35,910 nt of DNA from Sphingomonas bacterium (GCF_028292925.1 NZ_JAQGLK010000014.1:1-35910), one strand, 5' to 3'. Shown: positions 14,539 to 22,784, numbered from the stretch's first letter. Program-made: numbers and translations. Notes: generated from the letters alone by a model not told the origin.

Positions 14539-16341
14539 CTAACGCACCACCTCGCCGAACATCAACGCGCGGGCATAGCGCACCGGCGGCGATCCGGTGG
14601 CAAGCAGCGCATCGTGATATGCCATCCTGTCGAACGCGGCGCCGGCCTTCGCCTCGGCATCGCGGCGCAGTTCGGCATGTTCCGAATAGCCGACGAAGTA
14701 GGTCGGCAGCTGTGCCGAGGTCAGCCGCGCCCGCGTCCACTTGCCTTCCGCCTCACGCTCCTGCTGGAAGGCTGAACGGGTCATCAGCTGCATCGCCGCA
14801 TCGTGATCCATGCCCTCCGTCTGGATGGCGATGTCGAGCAAGGCGTTGCTGATCGACCGCAGCCGCATCTTCAGCATCGTCAGCCGGAACAAGGGATCGT
14901 CCTTGCGATAACCGGCGTCGGCCATCTGCCCCTCCGCATAGACCGCCCAACCCTCGATGAACGACCCGGAGGCGAGCACCGCGCGCAGCGGCGTCTGCCC
15001 GGCATTGGCGTGGGCGAGCTGCAGATAGTGTCCGGGCATCGCCTCGTGCACGGTCACGTCGTCGATCATGTAGTCGTTATATTCGCGCAGGAACGACGTC
15101 GCCTGTGCGTCGCTCCACTCTGCCGGGATCGGCGACACGGCGTAGAATGTGCCGAGGTTGCGATCGAGCGGCCCGGGCGAGTCGCAATAGGCGATCGCCA
15201 CGCCTTGCTGGAAACGGGGCATCGGGATGATCCGGAGCGGTGTCGCCGGCACGCTGACCAGCCGGGCGGATCGAACGAACGCGGTGGCACGCGCGAGAGC
15301 CGCCTCGGCGGTGGCGATCACCGCCCCGCGTGCCGGGCGATGGCGGTAGCTGAGCTCCAGCGCCGCCTCGATCGCCGCCTGCTGCTGGGCCTCGCTCGGC
15401 GCGGTGGGGAGCGGCGGCGCGCCGGCCCTGCCGGCAAGGAGGGTGCGGGCGATACCGTACATCTCGCTCCGGGTGGCCGTCAGCGCCGCCTGTGCACGCC
15501 GTTTGATCTCGTCCCGGCCGAGCGTGGAGTTGAGTGCGAATGCGAGCTTCTGATCGTAAAGAACTGCACCGAGGCGAAAGTCGCCCTTGGCACCGGGAAC
15601 CAGCACCGAGTCGAGCCACGTCTGGTGCGCCGCTACGGCCTTCCGCAGCCGATCGGCCGCAGCCCGGAAGCGGGACTGATCGACCGGGGGCAGCGCACCA
15701 AGGTGCGGGGCGAGCATGCCGTCGACGATGTCGTTCAGCCCCTCATTCTGGCGCGCGACGGTCTGGGCGTGGATCGCGGGCACCCGCGCCGGATCGAGGC
15801 TGGCGCGCATCTGGGCCAGCAACGCAGGAAGCTTCTCCATCCGGGTGGTGGCGGCGCGCAGCCGCACCGGCCACGGTGCGAAGTCCCGCGCCGCCAGCCC
15901 GTAGAGGGCGCTGCCCGCGGTATCGTTATAGACCTGTGGATCCCACGCCCAGGATTGCAGCGTCTCCGCATCCCAGATGTCGTAGCGTAGCGCGTTCTCC
16001 AGCAGCGCCGCGTCCACCTGCTGCTGCGGCGGCAGCGCGGCCCGGTCGATCGCGCCGAGCCGGGCGAGCATGTCGCGCGAGAAAGCCACCCGCGCCGCGC
16101 GCCCGGTCGCGCTCATATCGGGGAGGTCGCTGTCGAAGCGGTGATCGCCGAGCTGGGTTGCATAGACTGGCGAGATCCGCGCCAGCCCGTCGAGATAGCC
16201 ACGCCCGAGTGCGGCGAAGGACGTCTCCGCCGGCGTGGCAGGCGCGGCGGCGACCGACGGCTGCTGCCTGGGCTGGGGCGGGGCCGCCACGGCAGCCAAA
16301 GGCAGCGTGGCAAGAGCGAGCAACGGGGCGGCGCGGCGCAT
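14539..16341 (-). CDS. DUF885 family exported protein (putative metallo-hydrolase)
   Basis: A 600-residue protein. Residues 1-20 are a Sec signal peptide (PLLALATLPLAAVAAPPQ), followed by a Gln/Pro/Ala-rich stretch, so it acts in the periplasm. The family mark is the HEAMPGH motif (VTVHEAMPGHYLQ), with a downstream glutamate in GSFIEGWAVYAEGQM. This resembles an HExxH-like zinc site, although the catalytic activity of DUF885 proteins is largely undefined. Length is normal for the family. Convergent with pspF; the lrp gene lies upstream on the same strand, separated by 131 bases. Confidence 0.9.
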   Translation of the reverse strand: MRRAAPLLALATLPLAAVAAPPQPRQQPSVAAAPATPAETSFAALGRGYLDGLARISPVYATQLGDHRFDSDLPDMSATGRAARVAFSRDMLARLGAIDRAALPPQQQVDAALLENALRYDIWDAETLQSWAWDPQVYNDTAGSALYGLAARDFAPWPVRLRAATTRMEKLPALLAQMRASLDPARVPAIHAQTVARQNEGLNDIVDGMLAPHLGALPPVDQSRFRAAADRLRKAVAAHQTWLDSVLVPGAKGDFRLGAVLYDQKLAFALNSTLGRDEIKRRAQAALTATRSEMYGIARTLLAGRAGAPPLPTAPSEAQQQAAIEAALELSYRHRPARGAVIATAEAALARATAFVRSARLVSVPATPLRIIPMPRFQQGVAIAYCDSPGPLDRNLGTFYAVSPIPAEWSDAQATSFLREYNDYMIDDVTVHEAMPGHYLQLAHANAGQTPLRAVLASGSFIEGWAVYAEGQMADAGYRKDDPLFRLTMLKMRLRSISNALLDIAIQTEGMDHDAAMQLMTRSAFQQEREAEGKWTRARLTSAQLPTYFVGYSEHAELRRDAEAKAGAAFDRMAYHDALLATGSPPVRYARALMFGEVVR

Positions 16342-16472
16342 GGGCTTTCCTCGGCAATCGAGGCACCGGCCTAAAACGATGGGCGCGCAAAGGAAACAGG
16401 CGGAGCGGCAGACCGCGATCCGCCGCCCGCCAGCCGCCGCCGCGAACGCGTCAGCGGCGCACGGCGCTCCGC

Positions 16473-16952
16473 TCAGTCCATGTCGACGGGAACGCCGGGT
16501 TCATCCTTGGCGGTGCGGATCGTCAGCGACGTCTTCACGCTGGTGACGTTCGGCGCGGTCGTCAGGTGTGAGGTCAGGAAGCTCTGGAACGCCTGGAGAT
16601 CGTGCGCGACGATCTTGAGGATGAAGTCGATCTCGCCGTTCAGCATGTGGCATTCGCGTACTTCCGGCAGCGTCGCCACATGCTTTTCGAACGCCTGCAG
16701 ATCGTCCTCGGCCTGGCTGCGCAGGCTGACCAGCGCGAACACCATGATGCCATAGCCGAGCGCGGCGGCGTTCAGCCGGGCGTGATACCCCTCGATCACC
16801 CCGGTTTCCTCCAGCGACCGCAGCCGGCGCAGGCAGGGCGGCGCGGTCAGACCCACGCGCCCGGCAAGATCGACGTTGGTCATCCGACCCTCGTCTTGCA
16901 GCAGGGCGAGCATCGCACGGTCGGTGGCGTCGAGCAGGCTCACTGTTCCCAT
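16473..16952 (-). CDS. lrp: Lrp/AsnC family transcriptional regulator
   Basis: A 159-residue feast/famine regulator. The N-terminal HTH runs from LDATDRAMLALLQDEGRM through LAGRVGLTAPPCLRRLRSLE, and the C-terminal ligand-binding RAM domain has the block VRECHMLNGEIDFILKIVAHD. The ATG at 16952 is chosen because GAAAGG lies seven bases upstream; an ATG at 16979 would add nine residues without a visible site. No amino-acid gene is adjacent, so the target is unknown. Its AT-rich upstream region (16953-17075) contains a short dyad, and it is divergent from the kinase gene at 17076. Confidence 0.9.
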   Translation of the reverse strand: MGTVSLLDATDRAMLALLQDEGRMTNVDLAGRVGLTAPPCLRRLRSLEETGVIEGYHARLNAAALGYGIMVFALVSLRSQAEDDLQAFEKHVATLPEVRECHMLNGEIDFILKIVAHDLQAFQSFLTSHLTTAPNVTSVKTSLTIRTAKDEPGVPVDMD

Positions 16953-17007
16953 GGCATAACCTTTCGTAACATGTCGCACCCGTATAATTAAAGATCAGCG
17001 CTCCGCA

Positions 17008-17020
17008 ATTGTCCCACAAT
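17008..17020. promoter_or_regulatory. Small dyad in the lrp / kinase divergent region
   Basis: ATTGT-CCC-ACAAT is a perfect 5-bp inverted repeat in an AT-rich 123-base gap. A TATAAT at 16983-16988 (TTATAC on the other strand) could be a -10 element for either gene. Autoregulation by the Lrp protein is a guess from position only. Confidence 0.3.
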
Positions 17021-17075
17021 GTTACGCCATCATAAACCAGCTTTAACCCGTGTCGGAGGCTGGCTAACGGGGTGA

Positions 17076-18845
17076 ATGGCCAGCCCAGATCTGAACGGCG
17101 ACAGCCCTGGCGGGGCGGGGGCGATAGTGCGCTTCGATGACATGCTGGCCACCGCGCTGGCGCTGCCGATGGATGCGCCGGACGGACTGGCGATGGCGTG
17201 GCGCCAGATCGCCGACCTTGTCGGGCAACGGCGCGCCACGGACGATCGTGCCCGCGCCGCCGCCTACGCCCTGCTCCGCGCGGGCCGTGCGCAGGTTCCC
17301 GAACCGATCCGCGCGGACGTGGCGCGATCCATCGCCGGGAGGCGCCTCCCCCGCGAACTCGTCGCCTTCTTCGCGGAGGACAGCCCGGCAATCGCCGCGC
17401 AGATTCTAGCCGGTGCGCAGCTGTCGGACGGCGAATGGCTCTCGTTGCTGCCGGCCCTTTCCCCCGCCGCGCGAGGCGTGCTGCACAACCGCCGCGATCT
17501 CAGCGACACGGTCGCTCGCGCTTTGGCGAGCCTTGGTGCTTGCGATCTCGTGCTCGAAGGCCCCGCCAGCCCCGCTGATCTCGGCGGGACGGCCGTGGCA
17601 GACGCGCCATCCGAGCCGATCGCTGCGGCCCCGATCGCCCCGCCCGCCGACGCTTCGGTGCGCGGCGGCCCGGCACCCGGCGGTGAGTTGGCCACGGGAT
17701 CGGAGGAGGCCGGCCGCGCTGCGCCCTGCGAAGCGCGGTGCGTTCCGGCGGATTGCGCGGTGGCCGGGCAAGATGCCGTGCCGCATGCTGTGCGCTTCCG
17801 GTTCGAGACGGGGGCGGACGGCATCATCCTCTGGGTGGAGGAGGCGCCGCGCGGGCCGCTGATCGGCGTTACCCTCGCCGAGGCGGCCGAGCCGTTCGAA
17901 CATGGTGTGGACGGACATGTCGCGGGCGCGTTTCGGCGGCGTGCACCTTTCCGCGACGCCCGGCTGTCGATCGGTGGGTTCGGATCGGCAGCGGGCGCGT
18001 GGCGGATCTCGGCGGTGCCGTTCTTCGATCCAGTCGATGGCCGCTTCGTCGGCTATCGCGGCGCTGCGCGACGCCCCCGCGCCGACGAGACGGCGGCGCA
18101 GGGTGGCATTGCCGCCGGGCTGTACGGATCGGCGCTCCCCGCGGATTCGTTGCGGCAGCTGGTGCACGAACTGCGTACACCGCTGAACGCCATCGTCGGT
18201 TTCGCCGAGATGATCGAGCGCCAGATGCTGGGCCCGGCCGCGCACGAATATCGCAGCCGCGCAGGCGAAATCGCCGGACACGGGCGGCGCCTGCTGGCGA
18301 CGGTCGACGATCTCGATGTCTCCGCGCGCGTTGAGACGCGGCGGTTGGCGCTCGATCCCGGCCCGGTCGATACAGCGCGGCTGCTCGCGCGGCTGCGGCT
18401 GGATTACCAGCGTATTGCGGGCGAACGAGGGATCACCCTCGTGGTTGCCGTGGCGGAGGGATTGCCGCCCGTCGCTGCCGATCCTGCGGCGGTGGAGCGG
18501 ATGTTCGCGCGGCTGCTCGCCGCCACGGTCGGGTTGGCGGAGGCGGGCGAGACGATCGGCGTCCGCCTTGCCCGCGCAGAGGATGCCGGCGAACGCTTCG
18601 TCAGTCTGCAGGTGACGCGCCCCCGCTTGCTCGCGGGGCGCGACGAGCGCGGCTTGCTGGATCCCGGCTATAGCCCGGATGGCGACTGGCCCGATGCGCC
18701 GGTACTCGGCCTGGGCTTTGCGCTGCGGCTGGTCCGCAATCTTGCGCTTACCGTCGGCGGTGGGCTGGCGATCGGGGAGGATGCCTTCACCCTGCAACTG
18801 CCGGCGCGTGCGGACAGCCTGCTCTCCGGCAACCGCCTCGCCTGA
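17076..18845 (+). CDS. Histidine kinase-like protein with degenerate ATPase domain
   Basis: A 589-residue cytoplasmic protein with no clear membrane helix. Residues 25-160 are an alpha-helical repeat region resembling DUF2336-type proteins. A low-complexity Ala/Pro linker (165-230) and a PAS-like segment (235-330) follow. A HisKA dimerisation helix carries H364 in VHELRTPLNAIVGFAEMIE. The C-terminal domain is in the place of HATPase_c, but the N-box asparagine is absent (RMFARLLAATVGLAEAG), no DxGxG box is seen, and only a weak G2-like GLGFALRLV remains. It may therefore transfer or remove phosphate rather than autophosphorylate. The partner response regulator is not in the window. Confidence 0.82.
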   Translation: MASPDLNGDSPGGAGAIVRFDDMLATALALPMDAPDGLAMAWRQIADLVGQRRATDDRARAAAYALLRAGRAQVPEPIRADVARSIAGRRLPRELVAFFAEDSPAIAAQILAGAQLSDGEWLSLLPALSPAARGVLHNRRDLSDTVARALASLGACDLVLEGPASPADLGGTAVADAPSEPIAAAPIAPPADASVRGGPAPGGELATGSEEAGRAAPCEARCVPADCAVAGQDAVPHAVRFRFETGADGIILWVEEAPRGPLIGVTLAEAAEPFEHGVDGHVAGAFRRRAPFRDARLSIGGFGSAAGAWRISAVPFFDPVDGRFVGYRGAARRPRADETAAQGGIAAGLYGSALPADSLRQLVHELRTPLNAIVGFAEMIERQMLGPAAHEYRSRAGEIAGHGRRLLATVDDLDVSARVETRRLALDPGPVDTARLLARLRLDYQRIAGERGITLVVAVAEGLPPVAADPAAVERMFARLLAATVGLAEAGETIGVRLARAEDAGERFVSLQVTRPRLLAGRDERGLLDPGYSPDGDWPDAPVLGLGFALRLVRNLALTVGGGLAIGEDAFTLQLPARADSLLSGNRLA

Positions 18846-18917
18846 CGGCCGCTGCCGCAGTGGCGGCTTGCCAGCCTCGTGTCGCCTCCGCTATCGGCGG
18901 CATCGCCGTCCGGCGAC

Positions 18918-18993
18918 GGGCCTGTAGCTCAATGGTTAGAGCTGGCCGCTCATAACGGCTTGGTTGGGGGTTCGAGTCCCTCCGGGCCCACCA
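18918..18993 (+). tRNA. tRNA-Ile2 with CAT anticodon (lysidine type)
   Basis: A 76-base tRNA with encoded CCA. The acceptor GGGCCTG pairs with CGGGCCC, the D arm is GCTCAATGGTTAGAGC, the anticodon loop CTCATAA sits in a GGCCG/CGGCT stem, and the T arm is GGGGGTTCGAGTCCCTC. The anticodon CAT would read AUG. However, the variable region TTGGTTG and the overall sequence follow E. coli tRNA-Ile2, in which C34 becomes lysidine through TilS and reads AUA. An elongator tRNA-Met is the alternative. Confidence 0.85.
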
Positions 18994-19262
18994 CGGCATC
19001 CCCGGCGCGGCCGAGCCGGCCGGAGCGTTACCGTGCAGATCGAGCGGCACGATTTACCCGATTCAGTAGGAAGTGCAGGTCGGCCACGCGGGAGGTTGCA
19101 GCCGTTTCGAGGCGGTGCACGCCGTCCTGTCGAGTCGGGCACGAAGCAGGTGGCGCCCCGCCGTCCTGGCAGGGACGTACTTGGCGGGGCGCGGTCCAGT
19201 AACGGACTGCAGCCCCGGTATCCCGTTTTTGTTGCCGAAGCACTACCGGGATGTAGCAAAAC
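18994..19262. other. Gene-poor stretch after the tRNA
   Basis: The 411 bases between the tRNA and the oxyR stop hold no convincing reading frame on either strand; the open frames there lack ribosome-binding sites and family resemblance. In this part I see a possible 8-bp hairpin (GTATCCCG with CGGGATGT, near 19219-19256, with G-T pairs). The only strong element in the gap is the terminator at 19258-19288. Confidence 0.5.
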
Positions 19263-19288
19263 GCTCCGCCGGTGCGAACCGGCGGAGC
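19258..19288 (-). terminator. Rho-independent-like terminator downstream of oxyR
   Basis: On the minus strand GCTCCGCCGGT-TCGC-ACCGGCGGAGC forms a perfect 11-bp stem with a 4-base loop, followed by GTTTTGC. It is 117 bases beyond the oxyR stop, in the direction of oxyR transcription. It is the only hairpin in the window with a T-run. Confidence 0.65.
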
Positions 19289-19404
19289 GAGCCCGTTCCG
19301 GCAGGAACTGAGGCCGGGGGAGATACTCGCCGCGCGGCTTCCGGTTCCGCAAATCGTTCGACGCGGGCGATTGTTTGGCAAAAGACGCCCGAGCGCCAGT
19401 GTTT

Positions 19405-20349
19405 TCAGGGGGAAGGCGCCTGCTTCGCCGGAGCGGATCGCGTCGGGCTGGACGCCGCTGCGTCGCGCAGGGCATCCGCCAGCATCCCGAATTCCTTTTC
19501 CCGCGGCGATCCGCTGCGCCACACCAGCGCAATGCGCCGGCTTGGCCGGACGGCATCGAGCGGGCGGGCGGCGACGTGCGTATTTTCCAGAATGCCCGCG
19601 TCGAGCGCCATCTGCGGCAGCATCGTCACCCCAAGCCCGTTATCGACCATCTGGACCAGGGTATGCAGCGACGTGCCGAGCATCGCCGCCTCCGCACGCA
19701 TTTCGGGGCGGTTGCACGCCGCAAGGACATGATCCTTGAGGCAATGCCCGTCTTCCAGCAGCAGCAGCCGGGATTCGTCGATCGCCTCGGGCGCGATGCG
19801 CGCGGGAGGATCCGTCATGTCCGTCCGAAAGGCGACGTATAGCCGATCGTCGAACAGCTCGGCGACTTCGACGTCGCCGCACTGGTAGGGCAATGCGAGC
19901 AGGATGCAGTCGACATGCCCGCGGTGAAGCGAATCGCACGCCGCGGGGGTCGTTTCCTCCCGCAGGTAGAGCTTCAGGTCGGGCCAGTCTTCGCGCAGCC
20001 GCGGCAGGACGCGCGGCAGCAGGAACGGGGCGATCGTCGGGATCACCCCCATCCGCAGGTCGCCCGAAAGCGGCTTTCCCGCCGCGCGGGCAAGATCGCC
20101 CAGTTCCTCCGCTTCCCGCAGCACGCGCTGTGCCTTGTCGGCGATGCGCAGGCCGAGCGGGGTGAAGCGAACGACGCGCCGTGTCCGTTCGACCAGCACG
20201 ACGCCGATCAGCGACTCGAGCTCCCGCAACCCGGCGGACAAGGTCGACTGGGTGACGAAGCATGCCTCCGCCGCCCGGCTGAAATGGCCGAAATCGCGCA
20301 GGGCGACCAGATATTGCAGCTGCTTGAGGGTGGGGAGATAGGTCGTCAT
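19405..20349 (-). CDS. oxyR: Hydrogen peroxide sensor and regulator OxyR (LysR family)
   Basis: A 314-residue LysR-type regulator. The N-terminal HTH (LVALRDFGHFSRAAEACFVT) is followed by an effector domain with the OxyR redox pair C203 and C212 (EDGHCLKDHVLAAC), nine residues apart as C199/C208 in E. coli. Peroxide forms the disulfide and switches DNA binding. The ATG at 20349 begins MTTYLPTLKQLQYLVAL, standard for OxyR; the longer frame to 21099 runs antisense through ahpC. Divergent from ahpC with a 105-base shared region, so it likely controls ahpCD and itself. Confidence 0.95.
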   Translation of the reverse strand: MTTYLPTLKQLQYLVALRDFGHFSRAAEACFVTQSTLSAGLRELESLIGVVLVERTRRVVRFTPLGLRIADKAQRVLREAEELGDLARAAGKPLSGDLRMGVIPTIAPFLLPRVLPRLREDWPDLKLYLREETTPAACDSLHRGHVDCILLALPYQCGDVEVAELFDDRLYVAFRTDMTDPPARIAPEAIDESRLLLLEDGHCLKDHVLAACNRPEMRAEAAMLGTSLHTLVQMVDNGLGVTMLPQMALDAGILENTHVAARPLDAVRPSRRIALVWRSGSPREKEFGMLADALRDAAASSPTRSAPAKQAPSP

Positions 20350-20454
20350 TAATCGCCTCAGCCGATCAAAGTATGCCGGATAATCGATTGGACCATGTTT
20401 TGCCACAGCGGGTAAAGCCCGCACATCGATTTCACCACCTGCACGGAGACGAAT
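20350..20454. promoter_or_regulatory. Shared oxyR-ahpC control region
   Basis: This AT-richer 105-base gap contains ATCAAAGTATGCCGGATAAT followed by CGATTGG, with partly dyad ends (CGAT and ATCG) and LysR-type T-N11-A spacing possible. It is the only place where OxyR could act on both genes. A plus-strand TTGGAC at 20389 and GGTAAA 17 bases later may be the ahpC promoter; both are weak matches. Confidence 0.4.
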
Positions 20455-20997
20455 ATGCTCACTGTTGGCGACAAACTTCCTGAGCTTACCCTGCCGGTTC
20501 AGCAGGGCACCAGCGCGCTGCCCACCAACGAGACGATCAACCTGGCCGAGACCGATGGCAAGTGGAAGATCCTGTTCTACTGGCCGAAGGACTTCACCTT
20601 CGTCTGCCCGACGGAAATCGTCGGCTACGGCGATCTGAAGTCTGACTTCGAGGATCGCGACGCGGTTCTGATCGGCGCATCGACCGACACGGCGCACGTC
20701 CACTTCGCATGGCGCAAGTCGGACCAGCAGCTCGCGGATGCCGATTTCCCGTGGATCGCGGACAATTCCAAGAAGCTGGCCAGCGCGCTCGGCATCGTCC
20801 ACCCCGAGGAAGGCGTCGCTTACCGCGCCACCTTCATCATCGATCCGGACAACGTCATCCAGCACGTCACGGTCAACGGCCTGAACGTCGGCCGTAACCC
20901 CCAGGAGACGCTGCGTATCCTGGACGCGCTGCAGACGGACGAGCTGTGCCCCTGCAACTGGTCGCAGGGCGAAGAGGTTCTCCGCCCGGCGGCCTGA
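20455..20997 (+). CDS. ahpC: Alkyl hydroperoxide reductase AhpC, AhpD-dependent type
   Basis: A 180-residue typical 2-Cys peroxiredoxin that reduces H2O2 and organic peroxides. The peroxidatic cysteine is C51 in FTFVCPTEI. The C-terminus has two nearby cysteines, C165 and C167 (DELCPCNW), as in the mycobacterial enzyme, which uses AhpD rather than the flavoprotein AhpF for recycling. The downstream ahpD supports that. The protein is shorter than the enterobacterial AhpC (187). Divergent from oxyR, so induced by peroxide by inference. Confidence 0.95.
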   Translation: MLTVGDKLPELTLPVQQGTSALPTNETINLAETDGKWKILFYWPKDFTFVCPTEIVGYGDLKSDFEDRDAVLIGASTDTAHVHFAWRKSDQQLADADFPWIADNSKKLASALGIVHPEEGVAYRATFIIDPDNVIQHVTVNGLNVGRNPQETLRILDALQTDELCPCNWSQGEEVLRPAA

Positions 20998-21041
20998 CCC
21001 CCCGGCCTGCCGGCGAGAGGCGCGCTTTCGGGCCGCGCCGG

Positions 21042-21073
21042 AGGGCGCGGAGGGTAAAGGCTCTCCGCGCCCT
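21042..21073 (+). terminator. Hairpin between ahpC and ahpD
   Basis: A perfect 11-bp stem, AGGGCGCGGAG with CTCCGCGCCCT, with a 10-base loop, lies between the two genes and ends 25 bases before ahpD. There is no T-run. It probably attenuates read-through or protects the ahpC message, so that ahpC is made in excess over ahpD. Confidence 0.5.
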
Positions 21074-21097
21074 TCACATATCTGATGGAGATACATC

Positions 21098-21619
21098 ATG
21101 TCTTTGAAGGCTTTTGCCGAGATCCTGCCGGATTATGCGAAGGATCTGCGGCTCAATATCAACTCGCTGCTGAGCGACCAGACGCTCGGAGACCAGCGCA
21201 AGTACGGGCTGTTGCTGGCCTGCGCGCACGGCACGGGATACAAGCCCATCGTCGAGGCGGCGGAGGCGGAATGCGTCCCCAACCTTTCGCCCGAGGCGGC
21301 GAACGCGGCGCGGGCGGCGGCGGCGGTGATGGCGATGAACAACGTTTATTACCGCTTCGTCCATCTCGCCTCCAACCCGGAATACGGGCAGATGCCGGCA
21401 AAGCTGCGGATGAACGTGATCGCCGCGCCGGGAATCGACAAGGCGGATTTCGAACTGTTCAGCCTTGCCGTATCGGCGATGAACGGCTGCGGCATGTGCA
21501 TCGACAGCCATGAGAAAGTGTTGAAGCAGCACGGCGTGAAGGCCGAGGCGATCCAGGCCGGCGCGCGCGTCGGCGCCGTGATGAAGGCGGTCGCGACCGT
21601 GCATGCGACCATCGCCTGA
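21098..21619 (+). CDS. ahpD: Alkyl hydroperoxide reductase partner AhpD (carboxymuconolactone decarboxylase family)
   Basis: A 173-residue all-helical disulfide reductase that regenerates AhpC. The active site is C131-G-M-C134 with H138 and E119 (DFELFSLAVSAMNGCGMC, then IDSHEK). In M. tuberculosis AhpD the relay is E118, C130, H132, C133 and H137, so the histidine between the cysteines is a methionine (M133) here. GGAG lies eight bases upstream of the ATG. Length equals the family. Co-oriented with ahpC 100 bases upstream. Confidence 0.93.
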   Translation: MSLKAFAEILPDYAKDLRLNINSLLSDQTLGDQRKYGLLLACAHGTGYKPIVEAAEAECVPNLSPEAANAARAAAAVMAMNNVYYRFVHLASNPEYGQMPAKLRMNVIAAPGIDKADFELFSLAVSAMNGCGMCIDSHEKVLKQHGVKAEAIQAGARVGAVMKAVATVHATIA

Positions 21620-21639
21620 CCGGCCGGACTCTGAACGTG

Positions 21640-21671
21640 GGCGCGCTCTGGAAATACCTTCAGGGCGCGCC
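21640..21671 (+). terminator. Hairpin after ahpD, before cysE
   Basis: GGCGCGCTCTGG pairs with the segment 21660-21671 over 12 bp (two G-T pairs) with an 8-base loop, 20 bases after ahpD. It probably ends the ahpCD transcript. It stops three bases before an ATG at 21675, which argues for the later cysE start at 21708. Confidence 0.55.
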
Positions 21672-21707
21672 TAGATGAACGCTTCTGAAGGAACTGGAGC
21701 GCGGGGC

Positions 21708-22430
21708 ATGCTCGGCGGACTGACGGCGTACCTCGAAGCGATCAAGCAGCGCGATCCTGCCCCCCGCACGCGGTGGGAGATCCTGCTCTACCCCGGCGTG
21801 CTGGCGCTGGGGCTGCACCGCGTCGCGCACTGGCTGTTCAAGGGGGAATTGTACTTCCTCGCCAGGCTGGTGAACCATATTTCCCGGTTTCTTACCGCGA
21901 TCGACATCCATCCCGGTGCGACGATCGGCCGCAACTTCTTCATCGATCACGGCTTCACCGTCATCGGCGAGACCGCGCTGATCGGAGACAATGTGACGAT
22001 CTACCAGAACGTCACGCTGGGTGGCACCAATCCCGCCAATGGCGTTCCCGGCAAGCGCCACCCGACGATCGAGGACGATGTCGTGATCGGATCGGGCGCG
22101 CAGGTGCTGGGGCCGATCACCGTGGGAACCCGGGCCAAGATCGGTGCGAACGCGGTGGTCACCCGCGACGTGCCGGAAGGCGCGGTGATGGTAGGCATCC
22201 CGGCGCGCCAGACTTTGGTCGATGCACAGGATTACCAGAAGCCGTTCCTGCCCTACGGCACGGTGTGCACGGAACGCTTCGATCCGCAGACGCAGCAACT
22301 CGAACTGCTGCGGTGCGAGGTCGAGCAGCTTCGCATCAAGCTGGCTGCGCTGATCGAGCAGCGGGATGGCGCGCCGCCCGCCGGCCCTGTTCACGACGAT
22401 GCGGACGGGGCGGAGCGGCACCGCGCCTGA
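21708..22430 (+). CDS. cysE: Serine O-acetyltransferase (EpsC/CysE)
   Basis: A 240-residue enzyme that makes O-acetylserine from serine and acetyl-CoA, the first step of cysteine synthesis. The N-terminal helices contain [17 protein letters not shown]. The left-handed beta-helix of hexapeptide repeats runs from [18 protein letters not shown] to [13 protein letters not shown]. It is the shorter EpsC-type. The ATG at 21708 is chosen because GGAG lies eight bases before it; an ATG at 21675 would add 11 residues but abuts a hairpin. The C-terminal tail after 205 is a charged coiled coil. Its stop overlaps the next gene's start by one base (TGATG). Confidence 0.92.
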   Translation: MLGGLTAYLEAIKQRDPAPRTRWEILLYPGVLALGLHRVAHWLFKGELYFLARLVNHISRFLTAIDIHPGATIGRNFFIDHGFTVIGETALIGDNVTIYQNVTLGGTNPANGVPGKRHPTIEDDVVIGSGAQVLGPITVGTRAKIGANAVVTRDVPEGAVMVGIPARQTLVDAQDYQKPFLPYGTVCTERFDPQTQQLELLRCEVEQLRIKLAALIEQRDGAPPAGPVHDDADGAERHRA

Positions 22431-22771
22431 TGGGTATCGTCACCCCGTTTCCGCGGGCGCCACTTGCTGTGCAAGTCGGCTTCGACCGGCAGGAATTGTC
22501 GCGCATTCTCGATCTGTACGGCCGAATGGTCGCGGCCGGCCATTGGCGGGATTATGCCATCGATCTCGGCCGGGAAGCGGCGATCTTCTCCTGCTTCCGC
22601 CGCGCTGCCGAGCGGCCGGAGTACAGGATCGAGAAACGCCCGGCGCTGCGAACGCGCCAGGGCCAGTGGGCGCTGACGGGGGAGGGCGGCGCGGTGCTGC
22701 GGCGCGGCCACGAGCTTGGCCCCATACTCGCCCCCGTCGAGCGCAAGCTGATGAAGCTGGTCGAGAACTGA
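22430..22771 (+). CDS. DUF2794 domain protein
   Basis: A 113-residue conserved alphaproteobacterial protein. The family block FDRQELSRILDLYGRMVAAG and the following WRDYAIDLGREAAIFSCFRR are clear. Function is unknown; there is no signal peptide or membrane helix. It is translationally coupled to cysE (one-base overlap), so its expression follows serine acetyltransferase. It ends 13 bases before the convergent phoB. Confidence 0.85.
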   Translation: MGIVTPFPRAPLAVQVGFDRQELSRILDLYGRMVAAGHWRDYAIDLGREAAIFSCFRRAAERPEYRIEKRPALRTRQGQWALTGEGGAVLRRGHELGPILAPVERKLMKLVEN

Positions 22772-22784
22772 GCGACCGGCGCTG

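Noticed and set aside
14803-15990. 395-codon plus-strand frame opposite the DUF885 gene
   Set aside because: Antisense shadow; the minus strand encodes a signal peptide and HEAMPGH motif.
16983-16988. TATAAT as a firm promoter for the kinase at 17076
   Set aside because: No convincing -35 element at the right distance on either strand; kept only as a remark under the nearby dyad.
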